Shown piece by piece: positions 6,861 through 14,239 of a DNA stretch of 15,138 bases. Position 1 is the first letter of the stretch; every line of letters begins with the position of its first letter. This DNA is from Chloroflexota bacterium (lineage in GTDB: Bacteria; Chloroflexota; Limnocylindria; Limnocylindrales; CSP1-4): contig JACCVB010000136.1 of assembly GCA_013698385.1 (NCBI GenBank), forward strand, positions 1 through 15,138, given 5' to 3'. A program made the position numbers and the translations under genes. The notes below the pieces were generated by a model. That model had not been told where the DNA came from. It did not search any database and saw only the letters and a program-made list of their open reading frames with translations.

Positions 6861-7892
6861 TCATCGACCGGCCGACAATGGACAGGCGCTGGTACAGGCC
6901 CCGATATTCACCCGAACGATGGAGCTGGTGTCCGCGTTGAGGCCCTCGCCACTCGGGCTGAATGTTGCCCGGAACTCGGTGCTCGAACGAAGCGTGAGGC
7001 TCGTCGAGTACGTCCCGGACGAAGCACCGGGGGTCATCGTCGCCCACGTGACCCAATCGACCGTGCCGACCGGCCGGCGCTGCAACTTGACCGTCCGGTT
7101 GGAGAGATTGTTTCCCCCGAGCCGATCGTATGCGGCGTAGTCAACGACCTCCAGAAAGGCATTCAGCGTCGCGGTCCCGCCGTAGGCGAGGGTGGACGGA
7201 CCTCTCAGGGTGAGGACGGTGTCGATATCAAGGCATGTGGAGTACTTCGCGCTCGAATCGAATACGTCGTACTCGCGCTGGAGGGTCGCGACGTCGCACC
7301 GCCCGAACACGTGCATATTCCAGCCTTCCCTGGACTTGGTCCTCGAGTAGGTCTGGACGACGGCGTCCAGGTAGTCCCGGTCGTCGCTGTAGTTGTCGTG
7401 GTGGGCGAGCACCTCCACGTGGCCGAACTCGTCAAGGGCGATGGTCTCGGCGTCATAGCACCCGGTCGGGGCGGTCGAATACGACTGGCACCATTTGAGC
7501 GTGCCCCAGTCGAAGACGTGGCCCTGTTCGCGGAACCACATCGTGAATCCGACGGGCGCGGACCGCGTGAAGCACGCGATCCCGTTCGTCCCGCAGGTGG
7601 CGCCCAGGCCGTAGCCGATCGCGTTGCTGCCGGTCGAGGCATACACGAAGCTCGCCGCCTTGGAAGCTCGCGTGTCGTTGGCATCCGTGGCCGCTTCCTT
7701 GATCGCGGTCTTGATCGCCGACGGCGGCTCGGCTCCCGTCCGCCAGCGATATTCGAGCCGCTGGTACTGGTTGAACAGTCCGCCGAGGACGGGGTCCGGT
7801 CCATGAGCGGCGACCCCGCCTGTGAACGATGCGATCGCCAACAGTGTGGCAACGATGGAGGCGGCGAGCGCCCGGATGTCAAAGCGTTTCAT
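6861..7892 (-). CDS. Secreted metzincin-like protein with variant zinc motif and C-terminal Ig-like domain
   Basis: A 343-residue exported protein. Residues 1-30 are a signal peptide (RALAASIVATLLAIASF, then GGVAAHG). The central domain resembles matrixin/snapalysin metalloproteases: residues 154-165 read DEFGHVEVLAHH, aligning with HExxHxxGxxH but with Asp for the first His and Val for the Gly, while Glu155, His158 and His164 are kept. Met193 in WNMHVFG is placed like the Met-turn, and DVATLQREYDV near 199 matches the usual C-terminal helix of that fold. Six or more cysteines suggest disulfides. From about 222 a strand-rich Ig-like module follows (LTLRGPSTLAYGGTATL, TVKLQRRPVG). The start overlaps the upstream stop as ATGA and has GGAGGG six bases upstream. 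Fold assignment is inference; proteolysis is uncertain because of the altered motif. Confidence 0.75.
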   Translation of the reverse strand: MKRFDIRALAASIVATLLAIASFTGGVAAHGPDPVLGGLFNQYQRLEYRWRTGAEPPSAIKTAIKEAATDANDTRASKAASFVYASTGSNAIGYGLGATCGTNGIACFTRSAPVGFTMWFREQGHVFDWGTLKWCQSYSTAPTGCYDAETIALDEFGHVEVLAHHDNYSDDRDYLDAVVQTYSRTKSREGWNMHVFGRCDVATLQREYDVFDSSAKYSTCLDIDTVLTLRGPSTLAYGGTATLNAFLEVVDYAAYDRLGGNNLSNRTVKLQRRPVGTVDWVTWATMTPGASSGTYSTSLTLRSSTEFRATFSPSGEGLNADTSSIVRVNIGACTSACPLSAGR

Positions 7893-9034
7893 CGGGATCC
7901 CTCCGAGGTCGTCGTGATCCGACCATCGACCAGGCGTTGGACGACGGTCAGGCGGTCGACGGTGAACGGGGCGGCATCAAGGGGACCAAGCAGGATCGAA
8001 CCAGCCGCGATCTCCGCGGCGGCCGCCATCCCGGGGGCGAGCGGCACGAGGCGCTGCCCGGTGGGCGGCGACCCGAGGTCCACGCGGACCGACCCATCAG
8101 CTGCAATGGAGCGAAGCGACGTGCCACGGGCGTCCGCTTCGTAGACGATCGTGTCGACCCCGCCGTCGCTCGCGACGAGCGTTGCCTGCCCGGCCGCTGC
8201 CTCAAGGACGCTGACGGCGCCGTCGTCCAGCCGGACGCCCAGCAGCGGGCAAGGCAGCCCGTGGCATGATCCACGAACGATCAGCCGGTCTGCGGTCAGG
8301 CCGACCATCGTGCCCAGCGACGGGATCGCGATGGCCCGACGTCGTCCGGTCGTCGGTTCCAACGTCCGCACCCGGCACGCGTCCGCACCGCAGGATTGGA
8401 CGGCGAGGGTCCGCCCGTCCGGACTCCACGCGAGTTCCGTCGTGAACGTCCGTCCGAAGCGGGCGTCCGCTGCAAGTGGCTCCATGACCCGGATCGGGGG
8501 ATCGGCGGCCTGAAAGGTTCGTCGCCAGACGCCAAGGTCGGCACGCGTTCGCCGGTCCACCCTGGCCTCATACAGCGAGGTCCCCTCCGGGGACAGGGTT
8601 GCCCGTCGGACCACGGATCCTTCCTGTGCCAGGTCCCAGGCGCACGCGGCGCCCGCGGTCAGCAGGCGAAGATCGGAGGTCGCCCCGTCGTCGGCCCCGA
8701 CGAGGATCGTCCCGCCGATGGGCCCCGAGGCGAACGACTCGGGCGGGAGGTCCCATGACTGCGGCGCGGCCGCGACCGCGGAACCGAACGTCATGCGTTG
8801 ACCGGTCAGTGCCCCGCCGGTGTCCAACCGTGGATCGAGCCGGAACCAGGTCCCGGTGGCTGTCGACGCGGACACCCCGGGCAGACCATCGCAAGCGGGC
8901 GGGACCCAGGACCGGCTCGGGGCGCCGATCGTCGACATGGCCACCACGGACGTTGCGACCAACGCGAGCGCAGCGAGGGCGCCAAGCGACGCAAACCCGG
9001 GTCCGGCGCGACGAAACCAACGTGTCTCCTGCAT
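7889..9034 (-). CDS. Membrane-anchored beta-propeller-like (TolB/PD40-type) protein of unknown function
   Basis: A 381-residue protein, first gene of the three-gene exported unit. Residues about 14-36 are one hydrophobic segment after a positively charged start (WFRRAGPGF), so it is either a signal anchor or a cleaved signal peptide; there is no lipobox. The rest is strand-rich with repeating units resembling PD40/TolB propeller blades: RRATLSPEGTSLYEARV, ELAWSPDGRTLAVQSCG, TDRLIVRGSCHG and DTIVYEADARGTSLRSI. Such propellers usually bind proteins or ligands outside the membrane. The start at 9034 is set by GGAGGAG about nine bases upstream, although the frame stays open to 9271. The stop overlaps the next gene's start by four bases. 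Fold is moderately supported; function is unknown. Confidence 0.72.
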   Translation of the reverse strand: MQETRWFRRAGPGFASLGALAALALVATSVVAMSTIGAPSRSWVPPACDGLPGVSASTATGTWFRLDPRLDTGGALTGQRMTFGSAVAAAPQSWDLPPESFASGPIGGTILVGADDGATSDLRLLTAGAACAWDLAQEGSVVRRATLSPEGTSLYEARVDRRTRADLGVWRRTFQAADPPIRVMEPLAADARFGRTFTTELAWSPDGRTLAVQSCGADACRVRTLEPTTGRRRAIAIPSLGTMVGLTADRLIVRGSCHGLPCPLLGVRLDDGAVSVLEAAAGQATLVASDGGVDTIVYEADARGTSLRSIAADGSVRVDLGSPPTGQRLVPLAPGMAAAAEIAAGSILLGPLDAAPFTVDRLTVVQRLVDGRITTTSEGSR

Positions 9035-9086
9035 GGATCGAGACTCCTCCGGCGGTCTGGTCGTGGCGGGAGGAGGCGAGGTGGGC

Positions 9087-9116
9087 ATCCTATCGAGGGG
9101 GACTTCACTGGCACTT
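9087..9116 (-). promoter_or_regulatory. Weak candidate promoter for the minus-strand exported-protein operon
   Basis: TAGGAT on the minus strand (forward 9087-9092) is identical to the -10 proposed for potA and lies about 50 bases before the start at 9034. The -35 region at the right spacing (around 9110-9116) is a poor match, so this is a low-confidence call. Confidence 0.3.
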
Positions 9117-9149
9117 ATCTCCGGCGAGGTCCCATCGTCCTCTCCCGTG

Positions 9150-9270
9150 CTACGCTGCCGACCGACGTCAGTCGAACGCCGCGTGGTCGCGAAGCCGGTG
9201 AGATTCCGGCGCAGTCCCGCTACGGTGAACCTCCCCGACCCGCGGTGAGGAAGTCCGGTCGCCGACCCCA
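9150..9270 (+). ncRNA. Cobalamin riboswitch aptamer
   Basis: The conserved core is present: GAAGCCGGTGAGATTCCGG from 9191, followed by CGCAGTCCCGCTACGGTGA to 9228, matching the family pattern GAA-CCGGTG-GAATCCGG-GC-G-CCCGC-ACTGTGA. The downstream element GGAAGTCCGGTCGCC (9249-9263) fits the family's B12-box end. CGACCG at 9159-9164 can pair with CGGTCG at 9256-9261 as a closing helix. Cobalamin binding normally lowers expression of B12 uptake or synthesis genes, and the genes that follow are a BtuFCD-type importer, which supports the call independently. Ends are approximate. A -10-like TACGCT (9151-9156) could start the transcript near 9163, but no -35 was found. Confidence 0.88.
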
Positions 9271-9333
9271 CGGTGCATGCGAAGCCTTCGAGAGAAAGGT
9301 GGCAGGACCGTGCACACCATCACCTGACCCCTC

Positions 9334-9409
9334 CTTCGATCCATGTCGAAGCGAGGGGCTTCGTGCATCTGCACGACCCCTCCGGCCCATCTACCCGCGA
9401 CTCCGGAGG
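9334..9409 (+). promoter_or_regulatory. Riboswitch expression platform with a ribosome-site-sequestering helix and competing helices
   Basis: CCTCCGG at 9379-9385 is perfectly complementary to CCGGAGG at 9403-9409, which contains the btuF ribosome site; this helix would shut off translation. GAGGGG at 9353-9358 can instead pair with CCCCTC at 9377-9382, which would free the site. Upstream, TCGAAG (9346-9351) can pair either with CTTCGA (9334-9339) or, as CGAAGC (9347-9352), with GCTTCG (9358-9363). These mutually exclusive pairings resemble a translational switch. Seen in sequence; the mechanism is inferred and GC-rich DNA yields chance helices. Confidence 0.5.
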
Positions 9410-9414
9410 TCTCC

Positions 9415-10485
9415 GTGTCAACCCGCTCCCGCCGAAGGGCAGTGATCGCTCTTGGCCTGTCCGCTGCTTTTGTCCTGACCGGCTGCGCCGCCCCAGCCGG
9501 TTCCCCCGTCTCGGCCCCGTCCGACGCCACGGGATCCATCGCGCCGGCCCTGACCGCCAGCCCCGTGGCCGTCGTCTCCCCGAGCCCCAGCCCCAGCGTG
9601 AGCCCGAGCGAGGCCGCGGCCTTCCCGGTCACCGTGACCGATGACGACGGCACTGCCCTCTCCCTCGACGCCGAGCCCCAGCACATCGTGTCGCTCACCC
9701 CGGCGAACACCGAGATCCTGTTCGAACTGGGCGCCGGCGGGCGCGTCGTCGCGACCGACGAGAGCAGCGACTACCCGGCCGACGCCGCGAGCCTGCCGCG
9801 CGTGACCTCGTTCGGGGCAGCCGGCTTCACCATCGACGTCGAGCAGATCGTCGCGCTTGATGCCGACCTGGTCGTTGCCGGCGGCAATGGCGGGACGCCG
9901 CCCGACGCCATCGCCCAGCTGCGCGACCTGGACATCCCGGTCCTGGTCGTCTATGCGCCGTCGATCGAAGGCGTCTATCACGACATCGCGTTGATCGGCC
10001 AGGCCACCGGCGAGGGTGCCGCCGCGACCACCCTGACGACCGACATGCGAGCCGAGATCGATGCGATCCAGGCGGCGGTCACTGGCTCCGGCACGGCGCC
10101 GCGAACCTATTACGAGGTGGGCTACACGGACACGACCGGCCAGATCTTCGCCCCGGCCGACCAGTCGTTCCTGGCCGAGATGATCACGGCTGCCGGTGGC
10201 GACGCGATCACGACGGGCGATCCCGTGTCGTACGAGCTCCCGCTCGAGAAACTCATTAAGGCAGACCCGGAATTGATCCTGCTCGGGGTCAACCCGTTCT
10301 ACGCCCCGACGCCGGAGGCGGTGAAGGCCCGTTCCGGGTGGAAGGTGATGACGGCCGTCAAGAACGACGCCATCCGGATCGTCCAGGACACCGAGATCAC
10401 CCGTCCCGGGCCGCGCCTGCCGATCGGGCTGCGCAACCTGGCCGCAGCGATCCGGCCCGATGTCACGCTGCCCGTGGCGCCGTAG
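9415..10485 (+). CDS. btuF: Cobalamin-type ABC transporter substrate-binding lipoprotein (BtuF-like)
   Basis: Extracytoplasmic B12-binding component of an importer. The 356 residues start with a basic lipoprotein signal (RSRRRAVIALGLSAAF) and a lipobox LTGC with Cys24, then a Thr/Ala and Ser-Pro-rich linker (SPSPSPSVSPSE near 57-70). The remainder is a two-lobed Fe/B12 periplasmic-binding domain: HIVSLTPANTEILFELGAG, EQIVALDADLVVAGG, DIPVLVV, then FLAEMITAAGGDAI and ADPELILLGVN in the second lobe, the usual order of this family. The GTG start at 9415 has GGAGGT four to five bases upstream and gives a textbook signal peptide; ATG at 9343 would place the start inside the riboswitch leader. Siderophore-binding relatives share this fold, so B12 specificity rests on the riboswitch. 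Confidence 0.88.
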   Translation: MSTRSRRRAVIALGLSAAFVLTGCAAPAGSPVSAPSDATGSIAPALTASPVAVVSPSPSPSVSPSEAAAFPVTVTDDDGTALSLDAEPQHIVSLTPANTEILFELGAGGRVVATDESSDYPADAASLPRVTSFGAAGFTIDVEQIVALDADLVVAGGNGGTPPDAIAQLRDLDIPVLVVYAPSIEGVYHDIALIGQATGEGAAATTLTTDMRAEIDAIQAAVTGSGTAPRTYYEVGYTDTTGQIFAPADQSFLAEMITAAGGDAITTGDPVSYELPLEKLIKADPELILLGVNPFYAPTPEAVKARSGWKVMTAVKNDAIRIVQDTEITRPGPRLPIGLRNLAAAIRPDVTLPVAP

Positions 10486-10499
10486 CCACGGCCGATCGG

Positions 10500-11576
10500 A
10501 TGTCGGCCGGCCTCGCTTCGAAGCCGCTTGGATCTGCGACCCGTGCATCGCGGATCCGTGGCCGACCGGGCCTCGTCGCCCTCGTCACGGTCTGCATCCT
10601 GGGCGCCCTGCTGCTGGCCGGCGTGGCCCTCGGCTCGGTGGCGATCGCCCCTGGCGACACGCTGGCCGTCGTCGGGCATCGGCTCTTCGGAGTCGACCTG
10701 GCATCGGCCGTCTCGCCAGCCACGGACACGATCGTCTGGGAGTTGCGCCTGCCTCGGGTCCTGACCTCGATGGTCATCGGCTGCGGGCTGGCCGTCGCCG
10801 GCGCGACGTTCCAGGGCCTGCTCCGCAACCCGCTGGCGGACCCGTTCGTACTCGGCACGGCCAGCGGCGCGGCGCTCGGTGCGGCGATCGCGATCCTGCT
10901 GCCGGTCACGGTCGCCGTCCTCGCGTTCGGCCTGCTCCACGCGTTCGCGTTCAGCGGCGCACTGCTGGCGGCCTACCTGGTCTTCCGGCTGGGCGGCTCG
11001 GGCGGCGCGGGGGGGCTGACCCGCCTGTTGCTGACGGGCTATGCCGTCGGGTCCATCCTGGCCGCCGGCCTGACGTTGGCGATGTACGTGTCCGGCTCCG
11101 ACCTGCGCCAGATCTTCTCGTTCCTGCTCGGTGGCCTGGCGGGCGCCTCGTGGCCACGCCTGCTCGTGGCGACGCCGCTCATCCTCGGTGCGTCGGTGGC
11201 GATGACGTGGCGGGCGCGCAGCCTCGACGGCATGCTGCTCGGCGACCAGGCCGCCCGCCACCTGGGCGTCGACCTCCGGCGTGAGCGCGGCCTGCTGCTG
11301 GCGCTTGCCTCGCTGGCCACGGCCGCCGGCGTCGCGATCAGCGGCCTGATCGGGTTCGTGGGCCTGGTCGTCCCGCACGTGATCCGCCTGCTGGTCGGTC
11401 CCGGTGCACGGCGGGTCCTGCCCCTCTCCGGGTTGGCCGGGGCGGCCCTCCTGGCGGCCGCGGACATCGTGGCCCGGCTCGTGGGAGACGTCCCGGTCGG
11501 CGTCGTCATGGCACTCCTCGGCGCTCCATTCTTCCTGTTCCTCCTGCGGCGGACCCGAACGGGGTACGAGCTGTGA
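10500..11576 (+). CDS. btuC: Cobalamin-type ABC transporter permease (BtuC-like, FecCD family)
   Basis: Membrane permease of 358 residues that forms the import channel as a dimer. It has a long hydrophobic pattern consistent with about ten transmembrane helices, starting at LVALVTVCILGALLLAGVAL after a short cytoplasmic tail. Family landmarks include LRLPRVLTSMVIGCGLAVAG, the GLLRNPLADPFVLGTASGAA motif near 104-123, and the ATPase-coupling and C-terminal segment GLIGFVGLVVPHVIRLLVG. The ATG at 10500 is 14 bases after the btuF stop and gives the usual N-terminus; there is no good ribosome site before it, so translation may depend on the upstream gene. Its stop overlaps the ATPase start (GTGA). 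Confidence 0.92.
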   Translation: MSAGLASKPLGSATRASRIRGRPGLVALVTVCILGALLLAGVALGSVAIAPGDTLAVVGHRLFGVDLASAVSPATDTIVWELRLPRVLTSMVIGCGLAVAGATFQGLLRNPLADPFVLGTASGAALGAAIAILLPVTVAVLAFGLLHAFAFSGALLAAYLVFRLGGSGGAGGLTRLLLTGYAVGSILAAGLTLAMYVSGSDLRQIFSFLLGGLAGASWPRLLVATPLILGASVAMTWRARSLDGMLLGDQAARHLGVDLRRERGLLLALASLATAAGVAISGLIGFVGLVVPHVIRLLVGPGARRVLPLSGLAGAALLAAADIVARLVGDVPVGVVMALLGAPFFLFLLRRTRTGYEL

Positions 11577-12337
11577 CCGTGGAACCGGTCCTGGTGGCCG
11601 ATCGCGTGACCATCGGCTACGGCGAGCGGGCCATCGTCACCGACGCGACCCTGTCCGTGGCGGCGGGCGAGCGGATCGCCCTGGTCGGACCAAACGGGGC
11701 GGGGAAGTCCACGCTGCTACGGGCGCTGACCGGCCTGCTCACCCCGCGTGCCGGCACGATCCGGCTGTGTGGGTCGCCCATCGGCCCGCTCGGGCAGCGT
11801 GCCGTGGCGCGCGCGATCGCGGTCGTGCCGGAGCTCGCCCAGCTCCCGTTCGAGATGCTGGTCGAGGAGGTCGTGGCCCTCGGGCGATTGCCCCATGAAC
11901 CGCCGCTGACGGGCCTGCGCGCCACGGATCGCCTGGCCGTCGATGCGGCCATCGAGCGCGTGGGGGTCGAACACCTGCGCGGCCGTGACGCGCGCGAGCT
12001 GTCGATGGGCGAACGCCAGCTCGTGTTCATCGCCGTGGCCGTGGCCCAGTCGGCCCCCATCCTGATCCTCGACGAGCCGACCGCCCACCTGGACATCCGC
12101 CACCAGGTCGAGACGATGGAGCTGCTGGTCGACCTCAACGAGCGCGACGGCACGACCATCGTGGCCGTCCTGCACGATCTCGCCCTGGCGGCGCACTTCT
12201 TCCCGCGCATCGTGGTCATGGTCGATGGCCGGATCGTGGCCGACGGCCCACCGGCCACCACCCTGGACGGGGAGGCCATCCGGTCCGTGTTCGGGGTGGA
12301 CCCGGCCCTGGTCCGGCTGCCGATCGGCTCCGGCTGA
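11573..12337 (+). CDS. btuD: Cobalamin-type ABC transporter ATP-binding protein (BtuD-like) with altered Q-loop and signature
   Basis: Cytoplasmic ATPase for the linked permease, 254 residues. Walker A GPNGAGKST (39-47), Walker B ILILDE (163-168), D-loop AHLD (171-174) and switch His201 (VLHDLALAA) are intact. Two catalytic-interface motifs depart from the norm: the Q-loop glutamine, usually in VPQ, is Glu87 (VVPE), and the signature is LSMGERQ (143-149) rather than LSGGE/QRQ, followed by LVFIAVAVAQ in place of the common RVxxARALAQ. The GTG start overlaps the permease stop by four bases, so it is translationally coupled. The open frame and intact Walker motifs argue against decay; the enzyme may be slower or differently coupled. 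Confidence 0.9.
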   Translation: MTVEPVLVADRVTIGYGERAIVTDATLSVAAGERIALVGPNGAGKSTLLRALTGLLTPRAGTIRLCGSPIGPLGQRAVARAIAVVPELAQLPFEMLVEEVVALGRLPHEPPLTGLRATDRLAVDAAIERVGVEHLRGRDARELSMGERQLVFIAVAVAQSAPILILDEPTAHLDIRHQVETMELLVDLNERDGTTIVAVLHDLALAAHFFPRIVVMVDGRIVADGPPATTLDGEAIRSVFGVDPALVRLPIGSG

Positions 12338-12384
12338 GGGCGGCGGCCGCGCGACGACCCTCGCCCGTCCGCCATGATGCCGCC

Positions 12385-13509
12385 ATGCGCATCGCCGACT
12401 TCGCCCTCGAACGGTATTTCGCGCGCTGGGAGTTCGCGGTCGAATCCGTGCTGTGCGCATCCGACGTCCAGGGCTACGGGATGGCGGAGCTGCTGGCGCT
12501 TGCCGACGACGAGTCGCGTGGGCTGTGGGATGGCTTGACCCTTGGCTACACGGAGTCGACCGGTCACCCGCTCCTCCGGCGCGAGATCGCCGCGCTGTAC
12601 GACGGGATGGAGGCCGACGACGTCCTCGTCTTCGCCGGGGCCGAGGAGGCGATCTTCTGTCTCGCCAACGTCGCCCTCGATCCGGGCGATCACGTGATCG
12701 TCACCTGGCCCGGCTACCAGAGCCTGTACGAGGTCGCCCGCGCGACGGGCGCGGACGTGACCCTGCACGAACTCCGCGAGGCTGCCGACTGGGCGATCGA
12801 CCTCGCCCTCCTGCGCCGGCAGGTCACGCCCGCGACGAAGCTCATCGTGGTCAACGCGCCCCACAATCCGACCGGGACGCTGCCCGACCGGGCGACGTTC
12901 GACGGCCTCGCCGCGATCGCGGACGAGGCGGGCGCGCACCTGGTCGTCGACGAGGTCTATCGGTTCCTCGAGTTCGACCCGGCCGATCGACTGCCGGCTG
13001 CCGCGGAAACCACGGACCGGGGCGTGTCCATCGGGGTCATGTCCAAGTCATTCGCGATGGCGGGCCTGCGGATCGGCTGGCTCGCGTCGCGCGACCGCGA
13101 ATTGCTCGCCCGGTGCGCCGAGTTCAAGGACTACACGACGATCTGCTCGGCCGGTCCGTCGGAGATCCTCGCGCTCATCGCGTTGCGTGCCCGCGAAACC
13201 GTCCTGGCCCGATCGCGCGGCATCGTGGCCGCGAACCTGGTCCGGCTCGACGCCTTCTTCGCCGAGTGGCCTGACCGGTTCACCTGGGTCCGGCCCCGAG
13301 CCGGTTCGGTCGGGTTTCCGCGGTTGATCGTGCCCGGCGTGTCCATCGACGATTGGGCGGCGGGCCTGGTGGAGGCGGAAGGCGTCCTGCTCCTGCCAGG
13401 CTCCCAGTTCGGGTACGGCGGCAACCACTTCCGTATCGGTTTCGGTCGGACGGATCTGCCGGAGGCGCTCGATCGCCTGGAACTGTACGCGTCGGCCACG
13501 CTCCAGTAG
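12385..13509 (+). CDS. PLP-dependent aminotransferase class I/II (fold type I), substrate unknown
   Basis: Cytoplasmic PLP enzyme of 374 residues. The catalytic set is complete: Asn161 in NAPHNPTG, Asp189 and Tyr192 in VVDEVYRFLEF, the Schiff-base Lys221 in MSKSFAMAGLRIGW and the carboxylate-binding Arg350 in NHFRIGFGR. The N-terminus (ERYFARWEF, then SDVQGYGMAELLALA and GYTESTGHPLLRREIA) matches a widespread group annotated only as aminotransferase. I see no HGGN-type N-terminus expected of the cobalamin-pathway decarboxylase CobD, so a direct role in B12 synthesis is not supported. It lies 47 bases after btuD on the same strand; no ribosome site precedes ATG 12385, but a weak CATGAT (12373-12378) could give a leaderless transcript. 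Reaction and pathway unknown. Confidence 0.85.
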   Translation: MRIADFALERYFARWEFAVESVLCASDVQGYGMAELLALADDESRGLWDGLTLGYTESTGHPLLRREIAALYDGMEADDVLVFAGAEEAIFCLANVALDPGDHVIVTWPGYQSLYEVARATGADVTLHELREAADWAIDLALLRRQVTPATKLIVVNAPHNPTGTLPDRATFDGLAAIADEAGAHLVVDEVYRFLEFDPADRLPAAAETTDRGVSIGVMSKSFAMAGLRIGWLASRDRELLARCAEFKDYTTICSAGPSEILALIALRARETVLARSRGIVAANLVRLDAFFAEWPDRFTWVRPRAGSVGFPRLIVPGVSIDDWAAGLVEAEGVLLLPGSQFGYGGNHFRIGFGRTDLPEALDRLELYASATLQ

Positions 13510-13623
13510 TCGCGCCTGCCCCAGATCCGCAAGAGGACCGCAAGCCCACACCCTCGCTGATGACGTGATGCGTACCTTGGACCGTCCATGCTGATCGGAT
13601 ACGTCACTGTCGGAGGAGGCCAG
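13510..13623 (+). other. Intergenic region upstream of dps
   Basis: This 114-base gap holds the dps ribosome site (GGAGGAGG, 13612-13619). A -35-like TTGGAC at 13577-13582 has only a weak -10 (TACGTC at 13600-13605) at the right spacing, so a promoter is likely here but not resolved. No convincing operator or terminator seen. Confidence 0.3.
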
Positions 13624-14235
13624 ATGGCCAGCAAGACCAGCGCACGCGTGCGAACGACATCCAGCAACGGCAACGGCAAGCACTCACCGGAGCCCAGGCT
13701 GAGCCAGCGGGCGCCGCAGATCCAGCCCTACGGCACCCTCCGGCACCTGCCGATCGCCCTGCCGGACAAGGCCAGGTCCGGCAGTTGCGCCGTGCTGAAC
13801 GAGATCCTGGCGGATGCGATGGTCCTGTACGGCCTGTACAAGAAGCATCACTGGCTGGTCGCCGGCCCGACCTTCTACCAGCTCCATCTCCTGTTCGACA
13901 AGCACGCCGACGAGCAGCTGGAGTTGATCGACCTGTTGGCCGAGCGCGTCCAGAGCCTCGGCGGCATCGCCGTCGGCGATCCGCGCCACGCCGCCGAGTT
14001 GACCACGATCCCGCGGCCGCCCGACGGTGCCGAGGAGCTCTCGGTCATGATCGACCGCACCCTTCGCGCCCACGAAACCGTCATCGAGAAGGTCCGCGCG
14101 GCGATCAAGACGACCGAGGAGTCCGAGGACTGGGGCTCCAACGACCTGCTCATGGGCGACGTCCTGCGCCGCCACGAACTCCAGGTCTGGTTCGTCGCCG
14201 AACACGTCGTGGACGTGCCGCTCATCAGCGGCTGA
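13624..14235 (+). CDS. dps: Dps family DNA-binding ferritin-like protein
   Basis: Dodecameric mini-ferritin that oxidises iron with peroxide and can coat DNA under stress; 203 residues. The intersubunit ferroxidase ligands are all present: His76 in HHWLVAGPTFYQLH, His88, and Asp103 and Glu107 in IDLLAERVQSLGG, with the same spacing as in characterised Dps proteins. GGIAVGDP and the C-terminal HELQVWFVAEHV helix also fit. The first ~50 residues are a Ser/Thr/Lys/Arg-rich, presumably flexible tail, longer than in many Dps proteins and a plausible DNA-binding arm. ATG 13624 is favoured by the GGAGGAGG site; ATG 13588 adds 12 unconserved residues. Its stop is four bases from the stop of the converging ccdA gene. 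Confidence 0.93.
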   Translation: MASKTSARVRTTSSNGNGKHSPEPRLSQRAPQIQPYGTLRHLPIALPDKARSGSCAVLNEILADAMVLYGLYKKHHWLVAGPTFYQLHLLFDKHADEQLELIDLLAERVQSLGGIAVGDPRHAAELTTIPRPPDGAEELSVMIDRTLRAHETVIEKVRAAIKTTEESEDWGSNDLLMGDVLRRHELQVWFVAEHVVDVPLISG

Positions 14236-14239
14236 GGGA

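Noticed and set aside
9245..9258. GTGAGGAAGTCCGG resembles the start of bacterial RNase P RNA (GAGGAAAGTCCGG)
   Set aside because: It differs in the conserved A-run, none of the other RNase P conserved regions follow, and it is explained as the 3' part of the cobalamin aptamer.
9418..10548. 376-residue minus-strand open frame antisense to btuF
   Set aside because: Shadow composition, no signal or domain, and it would read against the riboswitch-controlled gene.
9415..12337. Iron-siderophore importer instead of B12
   Set aside because: The protein families overlap, but the upstream RNA has the cobalamin riboswitch core, which favours B12.
11617..12939. 440-residue minus-strand open frame over btuD and the aminotransferase
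   Set aside because: No recognisable domain; both plus-strand genes have complete catalytic motifs.
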